Assembly (NCBI GenBank): GCA_035296565.1
Contig: DATHAQ010000052.1
Location: forward strand, 1-64,000
Length of the DNA stretch: 64,000 nucleotides
Direction of reading: 5' to 3'
Source: JACCZR01 sp035296565
GTDB lineage: Bacteria; Actinomycetota; Thermoleophilia; Solirubrobacterales; Thermoleophilaceae
The notes below the pieces were generated by a model, which did no database searches, had not been told where the DNA came from, and saw nothing but the letters and a program-made list of their open reading frames with translations. The translations under genes and the position numbers were made by a program. Of this stretch, positions 47,769 through 55,519 are shown piece after piece. Position 1 is the stretch's first letter. Every line of letters starts with the position of its first letter.

Positions 47769-48453
47769 GGTCGCGCAGCGGCTCGACCCCGGCCTCGAGC
47801 AGCGCCACCACTCGGTCGGGGTCCTCTCCCGCCAGGCGCTCGGAGATCAGCTCGACCTCCTCCTGGGCGAGCGCCTCGACCGCCTGCTTGTAGCGCAGGG
47901 TGTCGTAGACCGTGAAGCCGATCGCCTCCTCGTAGCCGCCGGCGCGGAAGCGCGAGATCGCCTCGAGGATCTGCTGGTCGAGGCCGGCGTAGCCGCGCGA
48001 GTTCGGGCTGAGTATGCCGAGCTCCTCCAGGCGGGCCAGTGCCTCGCGCGGGATCTCGTAGCTCCGGGAGGCCTCGGCCCGCGACACCCGCGCGCCCTCG
48101 CCGGTCCGGGCCCGCTCCAAGATGCGGTCCTCGAGCTCCACGAGGGTCTGCGCGCGCTCGGGATCCTCGTCGAGCACGGCCTTGATGGCCTTCAGGGGCA
48201 TGAAGCGCTCCTCCTGGAGCTGCTTGATGAGGCGGATGCGCTCGACGAACTCCGGCGAGTAGTAGGCCATGTTGCGCGACGTCTTGACGGGCTCGGGCAG
48301 CAGGCCCTCGCGCAGGTAGTGCTTGATCGTGCCCGCGCTCACTCCGCTGGCAACAGCCAGCTCGCTCATGCGCAATAGCGAAGGAGCGGAGGCCGAACGT
48401 TGGTCCGCCGAGCGTTGGTCGCTCGCTCGGGTCGGGCTGTTGTCCGTGCTCAC
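47698..48453 (-). CDS. MerR-family regulator
   Basis: Regulator of 251 residues, last gene of a five-gene coupled operon. Residues 30-100 hold the winged helix (RMSELAVASGVSAGTIKHYLREGLLPEP and AYYSPEFVERIRLIKQLQEERFMPLKAIKAVL). The 28 residues before it contain a duplicated SDQRSADQRSA. The C-terminal 140 residues are helical with no recognised sensor domain (LARLEELGILSPNSRGYAGLD resembles a second winged helix). It overlaps the CoA-transferase stop by GTGA and probably controls its own operon. Confidence 0.82.
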   Translation of the reverse strand: MSTDNSPTRASDQRSADQRSASAPSLLRMSELAVASGVSAGTIKHYLREGLLPEPVKTSRNMAYYSPEFVERIRLIKQLQEERFMPLKAIKAVLDEDPERAQTLVELEDRILERARTGEGARVSRAEASRSYEIPREALARLEELGILSPNSRGYAGLDQQILEAISRFRAGGYEEAIGFTVYDTLRYKQAVEALAQEEVELISERLAGEDPDRVVALLEAGVEPLRDLIGALHSKELVAQMARQREARPG

Positions 48454-49676
48454 CCCAGGAAGCTCCCCGCGGCCTCCTCGGCCGGCCCGGCCACCGCACC
48501 GGCCTCCTCGAGGCCGAGGATCTCCTCGGTCGAGTAGCCGGCCGCCTCGAGCACCTCGCGTGTGTGCTCGCCGAGGCCGGGGCCGGGGCCCTCGGGCTCC
48601 CCCGGCGTGCGGCTGAGCTTCACCGGCACGCCGAGCTGGCGGACCTCCTTCGCCGCGCCGGGCTGGGCCAGCGAGACCACCATCTCGCGCGCGCGGGTGA
48701 GCTCGGAGCCCAGCGCCTCGTCGAGCTCGAGCACCGGCTCGAGGCAGCAGTCGTGCTCGGAGGCGAACGCCTGCCACTCGTCGCGGGTGCGCTCCATGAA
48801 CACCCGCTCCACCTCGGCCCGCGTCTCGGACTCGGGCCCGTCGAACTGCCGCTCGAGCAGGTCCTCGCGCCCGACGCCCCGGCACCACGCCTGCCAGAAC
48901 TTGGGCTCCAGCGCGCCGAGCGTGACCCAGCCGTCGGCACAGGGATAGGGCCGGTAGCAGACCAGCGAGCCCGCGAGCTCCAGGCCGCCGCGGCGCGGCG
49001 TCTCTCCGTCGCAGAGGTGGCGGCCGGCCACCAGCGCGAGCCACGACATCGCGCCGTCGTGCATCGAGACGTCCACGAACTGCCCCTCGCCGGAGCGGTC
49101 GCGCTCGCGCAGGGCGGCGAGGATCCCGAACGCCCCCATCAGCGCGCCGCCGCCCACGTCGGCGATCTGACCCGCGGCCTGGATCGGCGGCCCGTCCCTC
49201 TCGCCCGTCAGCCCCAGGATGCCGTTGAGGCCGAGGTAGTTCATGTCGTGGCCGGAGCGGTCGCGATAGGGACCGTCCTGGCCGTAGCCGGTTATGGCGC
49301 AGTAGACGAGTCCCGGGTTCTCCTCGCGCAGCGCCTCGTAGCCCACCCCCAGGCGGTCCAGCACGCCGGGCCGGAAGGACTCGAGCAGCACGTCGTGGTC
49401 GCGCACCAGGCGCTTGAGCACCTCCCGACCCTGCTCGGTCTTGAGGTTCACCCGCGCGGAGCGCTTGCCGCGGTTCAGCGCCAGGAACAGCGAGGAGGCG
49501 GCCGACCGCTCCACTCCCTCGTAGCGCGGCTCGGCCCAGCGCACGTAGTCGCCCATGCCGGTGTCCTCGACCTTGAGCACCTCGGCGCCCAGGTCGGCCA
49601 TGAGCAGCGAGCAGAAGCCGCCGGGAAGCAGGCGCGAGAGGTCGAGCACCCTGACGTCGCTCAGCGCGCCGCTCAC
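48450..49676 (-). CDS. CaiB/BaiF family (class III) CoA-transferase
   Basis: CoA-transferase of 408 residues. SDVRVLDLSRLLPGGFCSLLMADLGAEVLKVE opens it, and the catalytic aspartate lies in GHDMNYLGLNGILGL (near 155). NRGKRSARVNLKTEQGREVLKRLV and VDVSMHDGAMSWLALVAG are further signatures. It resembles alpha-methylacyl-CoA racemase and formyl- or succinyl-CoA transferases. The enzyme either racemises an acyl-CoA or moves CoA between acids. With BKACE next door, a role in activating or recycling a beta-keto or branched acid is likely. GTG start coupled to the OsmC stop. Confidence 0.9.
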   Translation of the reverse strand: MSGALSDVRVLDLSRLLPGGFCSLLMADLGAEVLKVEDTGMGDYVRWAEPRYEGVERSAASSLFLALNRGKRSARVNLKTEQGREVLKRLVRDHDVLLESFRPGVLDRLGVGYEALREENPGLVYCAITGYGQDGPYRDRSGHDMNYLGLNGILGLTGERDGPPIQAAGQIADVGGGALMGAFGILAALRERDRSGEGQFVDVSMHDGAMSWLALVAGRHLCDGETPRRGGLELAGSLVCYRPYPCADGWVTLGALEPKFWQAWCRGVGREDLLERQFDGPESETRAEVERVFMERTRDEWQAFASEHDCCLEPVLELDEALGSELTRAREMVVSLAQPGAAKEVRQLGVPVKLSRTPGEPEGPGPGLGEHTREVLEAAGYSTEEILGLEEAGAVAGPAEEAAGSFLG

Positions 49677-50065
49677 TCCACCACCACCGGGCAGCTGACC
49701 GTGTTGGCGATGAAGCAGCGCTCGTGCGCGGCCTCGTGTAGGCGGCCGACGGTGGCGTCGCCCGGCTCGCTCTCGAACTCGACGCGCGGCCGCAGCACCA
49801 CCCGCGTGAAGCATCTCTCGTCCATCTCGCCCTCCGCGTGGTCGGAGTACGCCGTGACCCGCAGGCGCTCGCGCCGGGCTAGGTTGAGGAACCAGAGCAT
49901 GTGGCAGGCCGACAGCGAGCCCACCAGCATCTGCTCGGGGTCGGCCTTGACGGGGTCACCGTCGTGCGAGGACGACAGCAGGCCCTGCTCGCCCAGCCGC
50001 ACGGTGTGCGCGCGCAGGTCGTCGCGGTCCCCGTGCCAGGTGACCTGGGCACGGTGGGTGCTCAC
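49673..50065 (-). CDS. OsmC family protein
   Basis: OsmC/YhfA-type protein of 130 residues. SSSHDGDPVKADPEQMLVGSLSACHMLWFLNLARRE holds the first conserved Cys (SACHM, near 54), and CFIANTVSCPVVVE holds the second (near 125), as in OsmC/Ohr thiol peroxidases. The family reduces organic hydroperoxides or binds acyl groups. Its presence within a CoA-linked catabolic operon is unusual. GTG start overlapping the BKACE stop, and the stop overlaps the CoA-transferase start. Confidence 0.87.
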   Translation of the reverse strand: MSTHRAQVTWHGDRDDLRAHTVRLGEQGLLSSSHDGDPVKADPEQMLVGSLSACHMLWFLNLARRERLRVTAYSDHAEGEMDERCFTRVVLRPRVEFESEPGDATVGRLHEAAHERCFIANTVSCPVVVE

Positions 50066-50949
50066 GCGCTCACCCTCCCCGCGACCCCCAGCAGCTCGCG
50101 GGCCTCGGCCACGGTGGCAGGGCGGCGGCCGACGTCCTCGGTCATCTGTCTCGCCTTGGCGATCAGCTCGCCGTTCGAGCGGGCCATCTCGCCGTCGGGC
50201 AGGTAGAAGTTGTCCTCCAGGCCGACGCGCACGTTGCCGCCGAGCGTCAGCGCGGCCGCCACGAGCATCCACTGCCGGCGCGAGACGCCGATCACGCCCC
50301 AGTTGTTGCGGCCCTCGGGGCCGCCGGGCACCTGCTCCGCCATGTGGGCGAGGTTGCGCGCGTTGGGCCTGACGCCGCCGGTCACCCCCATCACACAGGA
50401 GATCTGCAGCGGCTCGGACAGGATCCCCATGTCGAGGAGCGGGTCCAGGTTGGCCACGTGGCCGGTGTCGAAGCACTCGTGCTCGGCCTTGATGCCGAGC
50501 TCGTTCATCGCCGTGAGGAACTCGATGATGGTGTCGAACGAGTTCTCGAACACGGCCTTGAAGACGAAGTCCTTGCGCGAGCGCGAGTACTTCGCGTAGT
50601 TCATCGAGCTCATGTTCAGCGCGGCGACGTCGGGCCGCAGCTCGCGCAGGTACTCGATGCGCTTCTCGATCGGGACCCCGATGGCCCCGGTCGAGTAGTT
50701 GATGATCACCTCGTCCACCTCGGCCCGAATGGCCTCGGTGATGTTGCGGAAGTCCTCGACCTCATAGCTGGGCACGCCGTCGGGCGTGCGCGCGTGGATG
50801 TGGATCATCGAGCCGCCCTCGTCCACGATTCGCCGCGCCTCGCTCGCGTACTCCTCCGGTGTGTAGGGGATGGCCGGGCACTGGTCGCGATTGGCCACCG
50901 CTCCCGAGATCGAGCAGGTGATGATGACCGGGTCCTCGAAGCGGCTCAT
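50062..50949 (-). CDS. Beta-keto acid cleavage enzyme (BKACE, DUF849)
   Basis: BKACE enzyme of 295 residues. Members condense a beta-keto acid with acetyl-CoA and cleave it to acetoacetate and a new acyl-CoA, as Kce does in lysine fermentation. VIITCSISGAVANRDQCPAIPYTPEEYA starts the TIM barrel. GGSMIHIHARTPDG carries the HxH zinc site (about 48-50). KAEHECFDTGHVANLDPLLDMG gives the Glu and His near 170. NNWGVIGVSRRQWMLVAAALTLGGNVRVGLEDNF is the last conserved block. The particular keto acid cannot be read. The ATG overlaps the YdeI stop (ATGA). Confidence 0.92.
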   Translation of the reverse strand: MSRFEDPVIITCSISGAVANRDQCPAIPYTPEEYASEARRIVDEGGSMIHIHARTPDGVPSYEVEDFRNITEAIRAEVDEVIINYSTGAIGVPIEKRIEYLRELRPDVAALNMSSMNYAKYSRSRKDFVFKAVFENSFDTIIEFLTAMNELGIKAEHECFDTGHVANLDPLLDMGILSEPLQISCVMGVTGGVRPNARNLAHMAEQVPGGPEGRNNWGVIGVSRRQWMLVAAALTLGGNVRVGLEDNFYLPDGEMARSNGELIAKARQMTEDVGRRPATVAEARELLGVAGRVSA

Positions 50950-51524
50950 GGGCGCCTCAGCGGGGGAACGTCGAGACCGTTCTCCGAGCACTCGATCAGG
51001 GTCTGCACTCGCTTCAACCTGGTCTCCTCCTTCTTGGCGCTCGTCACCCAGTGGACCGAGGTACGCCGGTACCACGGGGGTCTGCTCTCGAAGTACTCCC
51101 GGGCCGGTGGCGTCAGCGCCGCGTCGAGCTCGGGAGGCAGGCCCTCCGGCTGCTGTCCCTCGAAGCTGTAGACGCCGGTCTTGGCGTCGGTGCGACCCTC
51201 GAAGGCGCGCCGGCCGGCATCGGTCATCAGGCCCTCGGCCTCGAGCCGGGTCATCTTCTCGACGTTGACCTTGCTCCAGTTGCTGCCCTTGCGCCGCGGC
51301 GTGAAGCGCTGACGATGGCGCTCGTCGTCGATGCGGTTGAGCTTGCCGTCGATCCAGCCGAAGCACAGCGCCTGGTCGACGGCCTGCGACCAGGTCATCG
51401 TCTGCTTGCCGGTCGCCTTCTTCCAGAAGCCCACGTGGACCTCGTCCGCGGTGTCGTGGTGGGCCTCGAGCCACTCGCGGAAGTGCTCCGCCCCGTCGAA
51501 GAAGATCGGCTCCGAGGAGGTCAC
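50946..51524 (-). CDS. YdeI/OmpD-associated family protein
   Basis: Protein of 192 residues from GTG 51524; an open frame reaches a TTG at 51575. IFFDGAEHFREWLEAHHDTADEVHVGFWKK, TWSQAVDQALCFGWIDGKLNRIDDERHRQRFTPRRKGSNWSKVNVEKM and the C-terminal helix match the YdeI/DUF1905-like family. E. coli YdeI affects resistance to antimicrobial peptides; the molecular role is unknown. It heads the five-gene coupled operon, so it may simply sit first for translation. Confidence 0.8.
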   Translation of the reverse strand: MTSSEPIFFDGAEHFREWLEAHHDTADEVHVGFWKKATGKQTMTWSQAVDQALCFGWIDGKLNRIDDERHRQRFTPRRKGSNWSKVNVEKMTRLEAEGLMTDAGRRAFEGRTDAKTGVYSFEGQQPEGLPPELDAALTPPAREYFESRPPWYRRTSVHWVTSAKKEETRLKRVQTLIECSENGLDVPPLRRP

Positions 51525-51630
51525 CCCGGGCTCCCGGCCGATCCCGGACGGAGCTGCGCGGTCACCCCGCGACAAAGGCCATCAGTGTCCTGAGCGCTCT
51601 TCCGGGAGCGAGAGGTGATCGCCATCCTTC

Positions 51631-53229
51631 TCAGACCGGCATCACCCCGTGCCGCTTCCAGGGGCGCTCCACCCGCTTGGTCTCCGCCATCTCGAGGGCC
51701 TTGATCACCGTCGGCCGCGTCTCGCGCGGGTCGATGATGTCGTCGACCATCGCGTTGCCGGCAGCGATGTACGGGTCGATGCGCTCGCGCATGGCCTCGA
51801 TCATCTCGGCGCGCGTGGCGTCGGGGTCCTCGGAGGCCTCGATCTGCTTGCGGAAGATGATGTTGACCGCTCCCTCGGGGCCCATCACCGAGATCTCGGC
51901 GCTGGGCCAGGCGACGATCAGGTCGGGCTCGTAGGCCTTGCCGCACATGACGTAGTAGCCGGCGCCGTAGGCCTTGCGCACGACCACGGTGGCCTTCGGC
52001 ACGGTCGCGCGCGAAACCGCGTAGAGCATCTTGGCCCCGTGGCGGATGATCCCCGCCTGCTCGGTCTTCGTGCCGACCATGAAGCCCGGCACGTCCTGTA
52101 GGAACAGCAGGGGGATCGAGAAGGCGTCGCAGAGGTTGATGAAGCGCGCGGCCTTGTCGGCGGAGTCGTTCTCGAGAATGCCGCCGAGGTGCTTGGGCTG
52201 GTTGGCGACGATGCCCACCGGCCGGCCGCCCATGCGCGCCAGGCAGGTGATGATCGTGCGCGCGAAGCGGGGCTTGAGGTCGAACCAGTGCCCGTCGTCG
52301 ACGATGCGCCCGATCACGTCGTACATGTCGTAGGGCTTGCGCGGCGACTCGGGCAGGATGTCGAGTAGCTCCTCGTCCATCCGGTCGACGGGGTCCGCGC
52401 TCTCGCGCAACGGCGGCTTCTCCTCGCAATTGGCCGGGAAGAAGGACAGGTAGTCCTTGATTGCCGCGACGCACTCCTCGTCGGACTTCACCTCGAGGTC
52501 GCCGACACCCGAGATCCTCGTGTGCACCTTCGAGCCGCCCAGCTCCTCCTGGGTGACGTCCTCGCCGGTCACCGCCTTGGTCAGGTGCGGCCCGGCCAGC
52601 GCCATCGAGCCCCGGCCCTTGACCATCGGCACGAAGTCGGCCAAGCCCGGGATGTACGCGGTGCCCGCGGCGCAGGGGCCCATCAGCGCGGCCACCTGCG
52701 GGATGACGCCGCTCATCGTCACCTCCTCGCGGAACAGGAAGCCCGACCCGGCGAACAGTGAGCCGGTCGCCTCCTGGATGCGGGCACCGGCGGAGTCGAG
52801 CAGCCACAGCATCGGGATCCGCTTGGAGAGGGCAAGCTCGCGCAGGCGGGTGACCTTCAGCTCGCCGGTCATGCCCATCGAGCCGGCCATGACCGTGAAG
52901 TCGTAGGCCGCGACCGCCACCAGACGCCCGTCGACCTTGCCGTACGCGGTGATGACGCCGTCGGCCGGCGCCTCCCTGCCCTCCAGCGCGCGCTGGGAGA
53001 AGTGCGGCCGACCGTGGATGCCCAGCTCGCTGAACTCGCCGCCGTCGTAGAGCAGTGCCAGCCGCTCGCGCGCGGTCAGCTTGTCCTGTGCGTGCTGGCG
53101 CTCGATCTTCTCCGGGCCGCCCCCCTCGCGGGCCTTCTCGCGGCGCTCGTGCAGGTCGTCGACCAGCTCGCGCAGCGGCGGCCGCGCGACGAGCTGTCCC
53201 GCCGCGGCCTTGGGCTCAGTGGTGGACAT
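51631..53229 (-). CDS. Acyl-CoA carboxylase beta (carboxyltransferase) subunit
   Basis: Carboxyltransferase of 532 residues. The N-terminal half has DKLTARERLALLYDGGEFSELG, MGMTGELKVTRLRELAL and LLDSAGARIQEATGS. The C-terminal half has GGRPVGIVANQPKHLGGILENDSADKAARFI and DAFSIPLLFLQDVPGFMVGTKTEQAGIIRHGAKML, with KAYGAGYYVMCG next, which are crotonase-fold acyl-CoA sites. The sequence resembles methylcrotonoyl- or geranyl-type carboxylase beta chains. It needs a biotin-bearing alpha subunit; none is encoded in this window. ATG with GAGGAGG; its start overlaps the arginase-like gene by 14 bp. Confidence 0.92.
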   Translation of the reverse strand: MSTTEPKAAAGQLVARPPLRELVDDLHERREKAREGGGPEKIERQHAQDKLTARERLALLYDGGEFSELGIHGRPHFSQRALEGREAPADGVITAYGKVDGRLVAVAAYDFTVMAGSMGMTGELKVTRLRELALSKRIPMLWLLDSAGARIQEATGSLFAGSGFLFREEVTMSGVIPQVAALMGPCAAGTAYIPGLADFVPMVKGRGSMALAGPHLTKAVTGEDVTQEELGGSKVHTRISGVGDLEVKSDEECVAAIKDYLSFFPANCEEKPPLRESADPVDRMDEELLDILPESPRKPYDMYDVIGRIVDDGHWFDLKPRFARTIITCLARMGGRPVGIVANQPKHLGGILENDSADKAARFINLCDAFSIPLLFLQDVPGFMVGTKTEQAGIIRHGAKMLYAVSRATVPKATVVVRKAYGAGYYVMCGKAYEPDLIVAWPSAEISVMGPEGAVNIIFRKQIEASEDPDATRAEMIEAMRERIDPYIAAGNAMVDDIIDPRETRPTVIKALEMAETKRVERPWKRHGVMPV

Positions 53230-54055
53230 GGGCCTCCTCGGAGATCGCGTGCAGGAGCGGCTCGAGCACATCGAGCGCGACCGCGGCGGCCGCGCCGCGC
53301 TCGTCGGGATCGTCCGGCGCCTCGAAGGCCGCCACCTCGACGCCGATCAGCTCGCACTCTCCGGCCACGGCCTCCAACACGTCGAGCAGCCGAGCGGGCG
53401 TGAGCCCGCCCGCGGCGGGGAACTGGGCCGGGAACAGATCGGGGTCGAGCACGTCGAGGTCGAGGTGCACGAACACCGGCGCCCGCTCGAGGGCGTTGCT
53501 GACCGCCACGAGCGTCTCGACTGTGCTGGCCCCGATCATCGTCACCCCGTTGCGCTCGAGCGCGGCGCGCTCGGCGTCGTCGAGGTCGCGGACGCCGGCG
53601 AGCACCACCCGCTCGGGGTCGACCGCCTCAACTCCGAGTCCGGCGTCCCACAGACCGCACGCGCCGGCCAGGGCCATGCCGCCGAGGTAGCCACTCGGGG
53701 TGGTGTCGGGAGTGTTGAAGTCGCCGTGAGCGTCGAGCCACAGCACGTGCGCGTCGGGGCGGTGGCGCAACGCGGTGGGGAGCGTGGTCAGGGCCACCGA
53801 GCACTCCGGGGCCAGGATCGCCGGGATGGCGCCGGCGTCGAGGGCGTCGTCGACCTGCCCTCCGGCCTCCAGGAGGCAGCCGCGCGAGCGCTCCAGGTCC
53901 TCGTCGAAGCGCCGCGCCCGCGGGTCGCCGGGCGTCCCGATGGCGCGCGGCTCGCGCCCGAGCCGCTTGGCCACCAGAGGCGCCAGCGCGTCGACGCCGG
54001 CCGCGGCCCGCGGCGTGCGGTCGCTCGTGCGGCAGCGCAGGGCGACCGGGCTCAC
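53216..54055 (-). CDS. Arginase-family hydrolase with an altered metal site
   Basis: Ureohydrolase-fold protein of 279 residues. VLWLDAHGDFNTPDTTPSGYLGGMALAG keeps the DAHxD metal motif (near 115-120), and VHLDLDVLDPDLFP keeps DxDxxDP (near 200). The first arginase motif GGDHS is replaced by APECSV, so a Mn ligand His becomes Cys. It may be a zinc- or non-canonical arginase relative, or not act on arginine. It overlaps the enoyl-CoA hydratase stop by GTGA and the carboxylase start by 14 bp, so it sits inside a fatty-acid-type operon. Confidence 0.78.
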   Translation of the reverse strand: MSPVALRCRTSDRTPRAAAGVDALAPLVAKRLGREPRAIGTPGDPRARRFDEDLERSRGCLLEAGGQVDDALDAGAIPAILAPECSVALTTLPTALRHRPDAHVLWLDAHGDFNTPDTTPSGYLGGMALAGACGLWDAGLGVEAVDPERVVLAGVRDLDDAERAALERNGVTMIGASTVETLVAVSNALERAPVFVHLDLDVLDPDLFPAQFPAAGGLTPARLLDVLEAVAGECELIGVEVAAFEAPDDPDERGAAAAVALDVLEPLLHAISEEAHVHH

Positions 54056-54834
54056 CGGCCGGTCCACTTCGGCTCCCTCTTCTCGAAGAAGGCGGACACG
54101 CCCTCCTGGATGTCGTCGGTCGTGAACGCGAGCGAGAGCTGCGAGCGCAGGAAGTCCAGCGCCTCCTCGAAGGGCATGTCCAGCTGGCGGTACATCGCGT
54201 CCTTGCCGAGCCGCATCATCACCGGCGACTTCGCCGCGAGCCTCTGCGCCCAGTCGGCCACCGCGGCGTCGAACTCGGCGGCCGGCACGACCTTGTTCAC
54301 GATGCCCGCGTCGCGAGCCTCCTCGGCACTGAGCCGCTCCCCGAGCAGCAGCAGCTCGTTGGTCTTCTTGCGCGGCACGTTGCGGTAGATCAGCGCCATG
54401 ATCATGAAGGGAAAGATCCCGACGCTGATCTCGGGCGTGCCGAAGCCGGCGGTGTCCTTGGCCACGACCAGGTCGCAGGCGAGCGCGATGCCCAGTGAGC
54501 CCGCGAGAACGTGGCCGTTTGCGGCGCAGATGGTGGGCTTGCCGAGCTGGCCGATCAACTCGAACAGCTGCGGGAAGCGCTCGGTGGCGAAGTGCTTGTG
54601 GACCAGCGGGACGTCGGCCGCGAACTGATCGAGGCTTCCGCCGGCGCTGAAGACCTTCTCGTGCGAGGAGGTGAGAACGACGCAGCGCACGCTCTCGTCG
54701 TCTCGCGCCATCTCGAAGGCCTCGATGAGCTCCTCGAGCAGCTCGTTGGAGAGCGCGTTGCGCGTCTCGGGCGAGTCGAGGGTGATGGTCGCCACGCCGT
54801 CGGCGACCTCGTAGAGGATGTTGCTGTCGGCCAT
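54052..54834 (-). CDS. Enoyl-CoA hydratase/isomerase
   Basis: Crotonase of 260 residues. TLDSPETRNALSNELLEELIEAFEMA is the start, VLTSSHEKVFSAGGSLDQFAAD holds the first oxyanion loop (about 54-75), and KPTICAANGHVLAGSLGIALACDLVVAKDTAGFGTPEISVG contains the second. One of the two catalytic Glu is present (PEISVG), while the Glu usually found in the GAGxxE loop is Ser-Leu here (VLAGSLGIA). It may be an isomerase or a side-chain-specific hydratase. It leads the hydratase-arginase-carboxylase operon, which has an inverted-repeat operator 8 bp upstream. Confidence 0.9.
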   Translation of the reverse strand: MADSNILYEVADGVATITLDSPETRNALSNELLEELIEAFEMARDDESVRCVVLTSSHEKVFSAGGSLDQFAADVPLVHKHFATERFPQLFELIGQLGKPTICAANGHVLAGSLGIALACDLVVAKDTAGFGTPEISVGIFPFMIMALIYRNVPRKKTNELLLLGERLSAEEARDAGIVNKVVPAAEFDAAVADWAQRLAAKSPVMMRLGKDAMYRQLDMPFEEALDFLRSQLSLAFTTDDIQEGVSAFFEKREPKWTGR

Positions 54835-54841
54835 GGTGGTC

Positions 54842-54857
54842 AGTAGGAAGTCCTACT
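54842..54857. promoter_or_regulatory. Inverted repeat AGTAGGA-AG-TCCTACT (shared operator, site 1)
   Basis: Perfect 7-bp arms, 8 bp upstream of the enoyl-CoA hydratase ATG and overlapping the likely -10. The 16-bp site recurs at 56884-56899 before the acyl-CoA dehydrogenase gene with 14 of 16 bases identical. Confidence 0.65.
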
Positions 54858-54867
54858 ACTCACTCTG

Positions 54868-55506
54868 TCAGATCGCGGCGACCGCCTCCTCGACGGGCGT
54901 GTCGCCCTGCACGACGACGAAGGTCTTGCCGATGGTGTTGTCGGCGCGGAGCGCCGCGGCCAGGACGGCCGCCACGTCGGCCCGCGGCACCTGGTCGCGC
55001 TCCACGTCCGGCCCCGCGCTCACCTTCCCGGTCGACGGATCGTCGGTCAGCAAGCCGGGACGCACGATCGTGTGGTCGAGCCCCGCAGCCTCCAGCGCGA
55101 CATCGGCGTCGTGCTTGGCCTGGAGGTAGGGGCGCATCTGCTCCGACCCGCTGTCGGGGTCGTCGGCGCCGATGGAGCTCACCATCACGTAGCGCCGGAT
55201 CCCCTGCTCGCGCGCCGCCTCGATGAGCTTCTCCGCGCCGCCGTAGTCCACGGTGCGTTTCCGGTCTCGACCGCTGCCCGGACCGGCGCCGGCCGCGAAC
55301 ACCACGGCGTCGGCGCCCTCCACGTGGCCGGAGATGTCTTCCTCGGCCTCCAGGTCGCAGATCTCGGGCTCGGCCCCGATCGCCTCCAGGTCGGCGGCGT
55401 GGTCGGGGTTGCGGATCAGCCCACGGGCGCGGTCACCGCGCTCGACCAGCCGCTCCGTGAGCAGCCGGGCGATCTTCCCGTGCCCTCCGGCGATGGCGAC
55501 GACCAC
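54868..55506 (-). CDS. NAD(P)-binding NmrA/YwnB-like protein (atypical SDR)
   Basis: Atypical SDR of 212 residues. VVAIAGGHGKIARLLTERLVERGDRARGLIRN is the nucleotide fold with GGxGxxA, D at the strand 3 end (CDLEAEEDI), VVFAAGAGPGSG and YVMVSSIGADDPDSG. Family members (NmrA, HSCARG, YwnB) sense NADPH or act as reductases. A partial YLQAKHDADVALEAAG gives the YxxxK, so activity is possible. GTG start with a -10 (TAGTGT) 7 nt upstream that contains the stop codon of the cupin gene. Confidence 0.85.
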   Translation of the reverse strand: MVVAIAGGHGKIARLLTERLVERGDRARGLIRNPDHAADLEAIGAEPEICDLEAEEDISGHVEGADAVVFAAGAGPGSGRDRKRTVDYGGAEKLIEAAREQGIRRYVMVSSIGADDPDSGSEQMRPYLQAKHDADVALEAAGLDHTIVRPGLLTDDPSTGKVSAGPDVERDQVPRADVAAVLAAALRADNTIGKTFVVVQGDTPVEEAVAAI

Positions 55507-55513
55507 GGGATCA

Positions 55514-55519
55514 ACACTA
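55514..55519 (-). promoter_or_regulatory. -10 box TAGTGT embedding the cupin stop codon
   Basis: Minus-strand TAGTGT lies 7 nt before GTG 55506. Its first three bases (TAG) are the stop of the upstream cupin gene. Confidence 0.45.

Noticed and set aside
48383..48426. Third copy of the 5'-leader repeat
   Set aside because: Similarity to copies A and B is only about 32 of 43 bases, and it lies within the MerR coding frame; kept as a note, not as a feature.
51590..51606. Hairpin CGCTC/GAGCG after the carboxylase gene as a terminator
   Set aside because: Only a 5-bp stem and no T-run follows on the minus strand.
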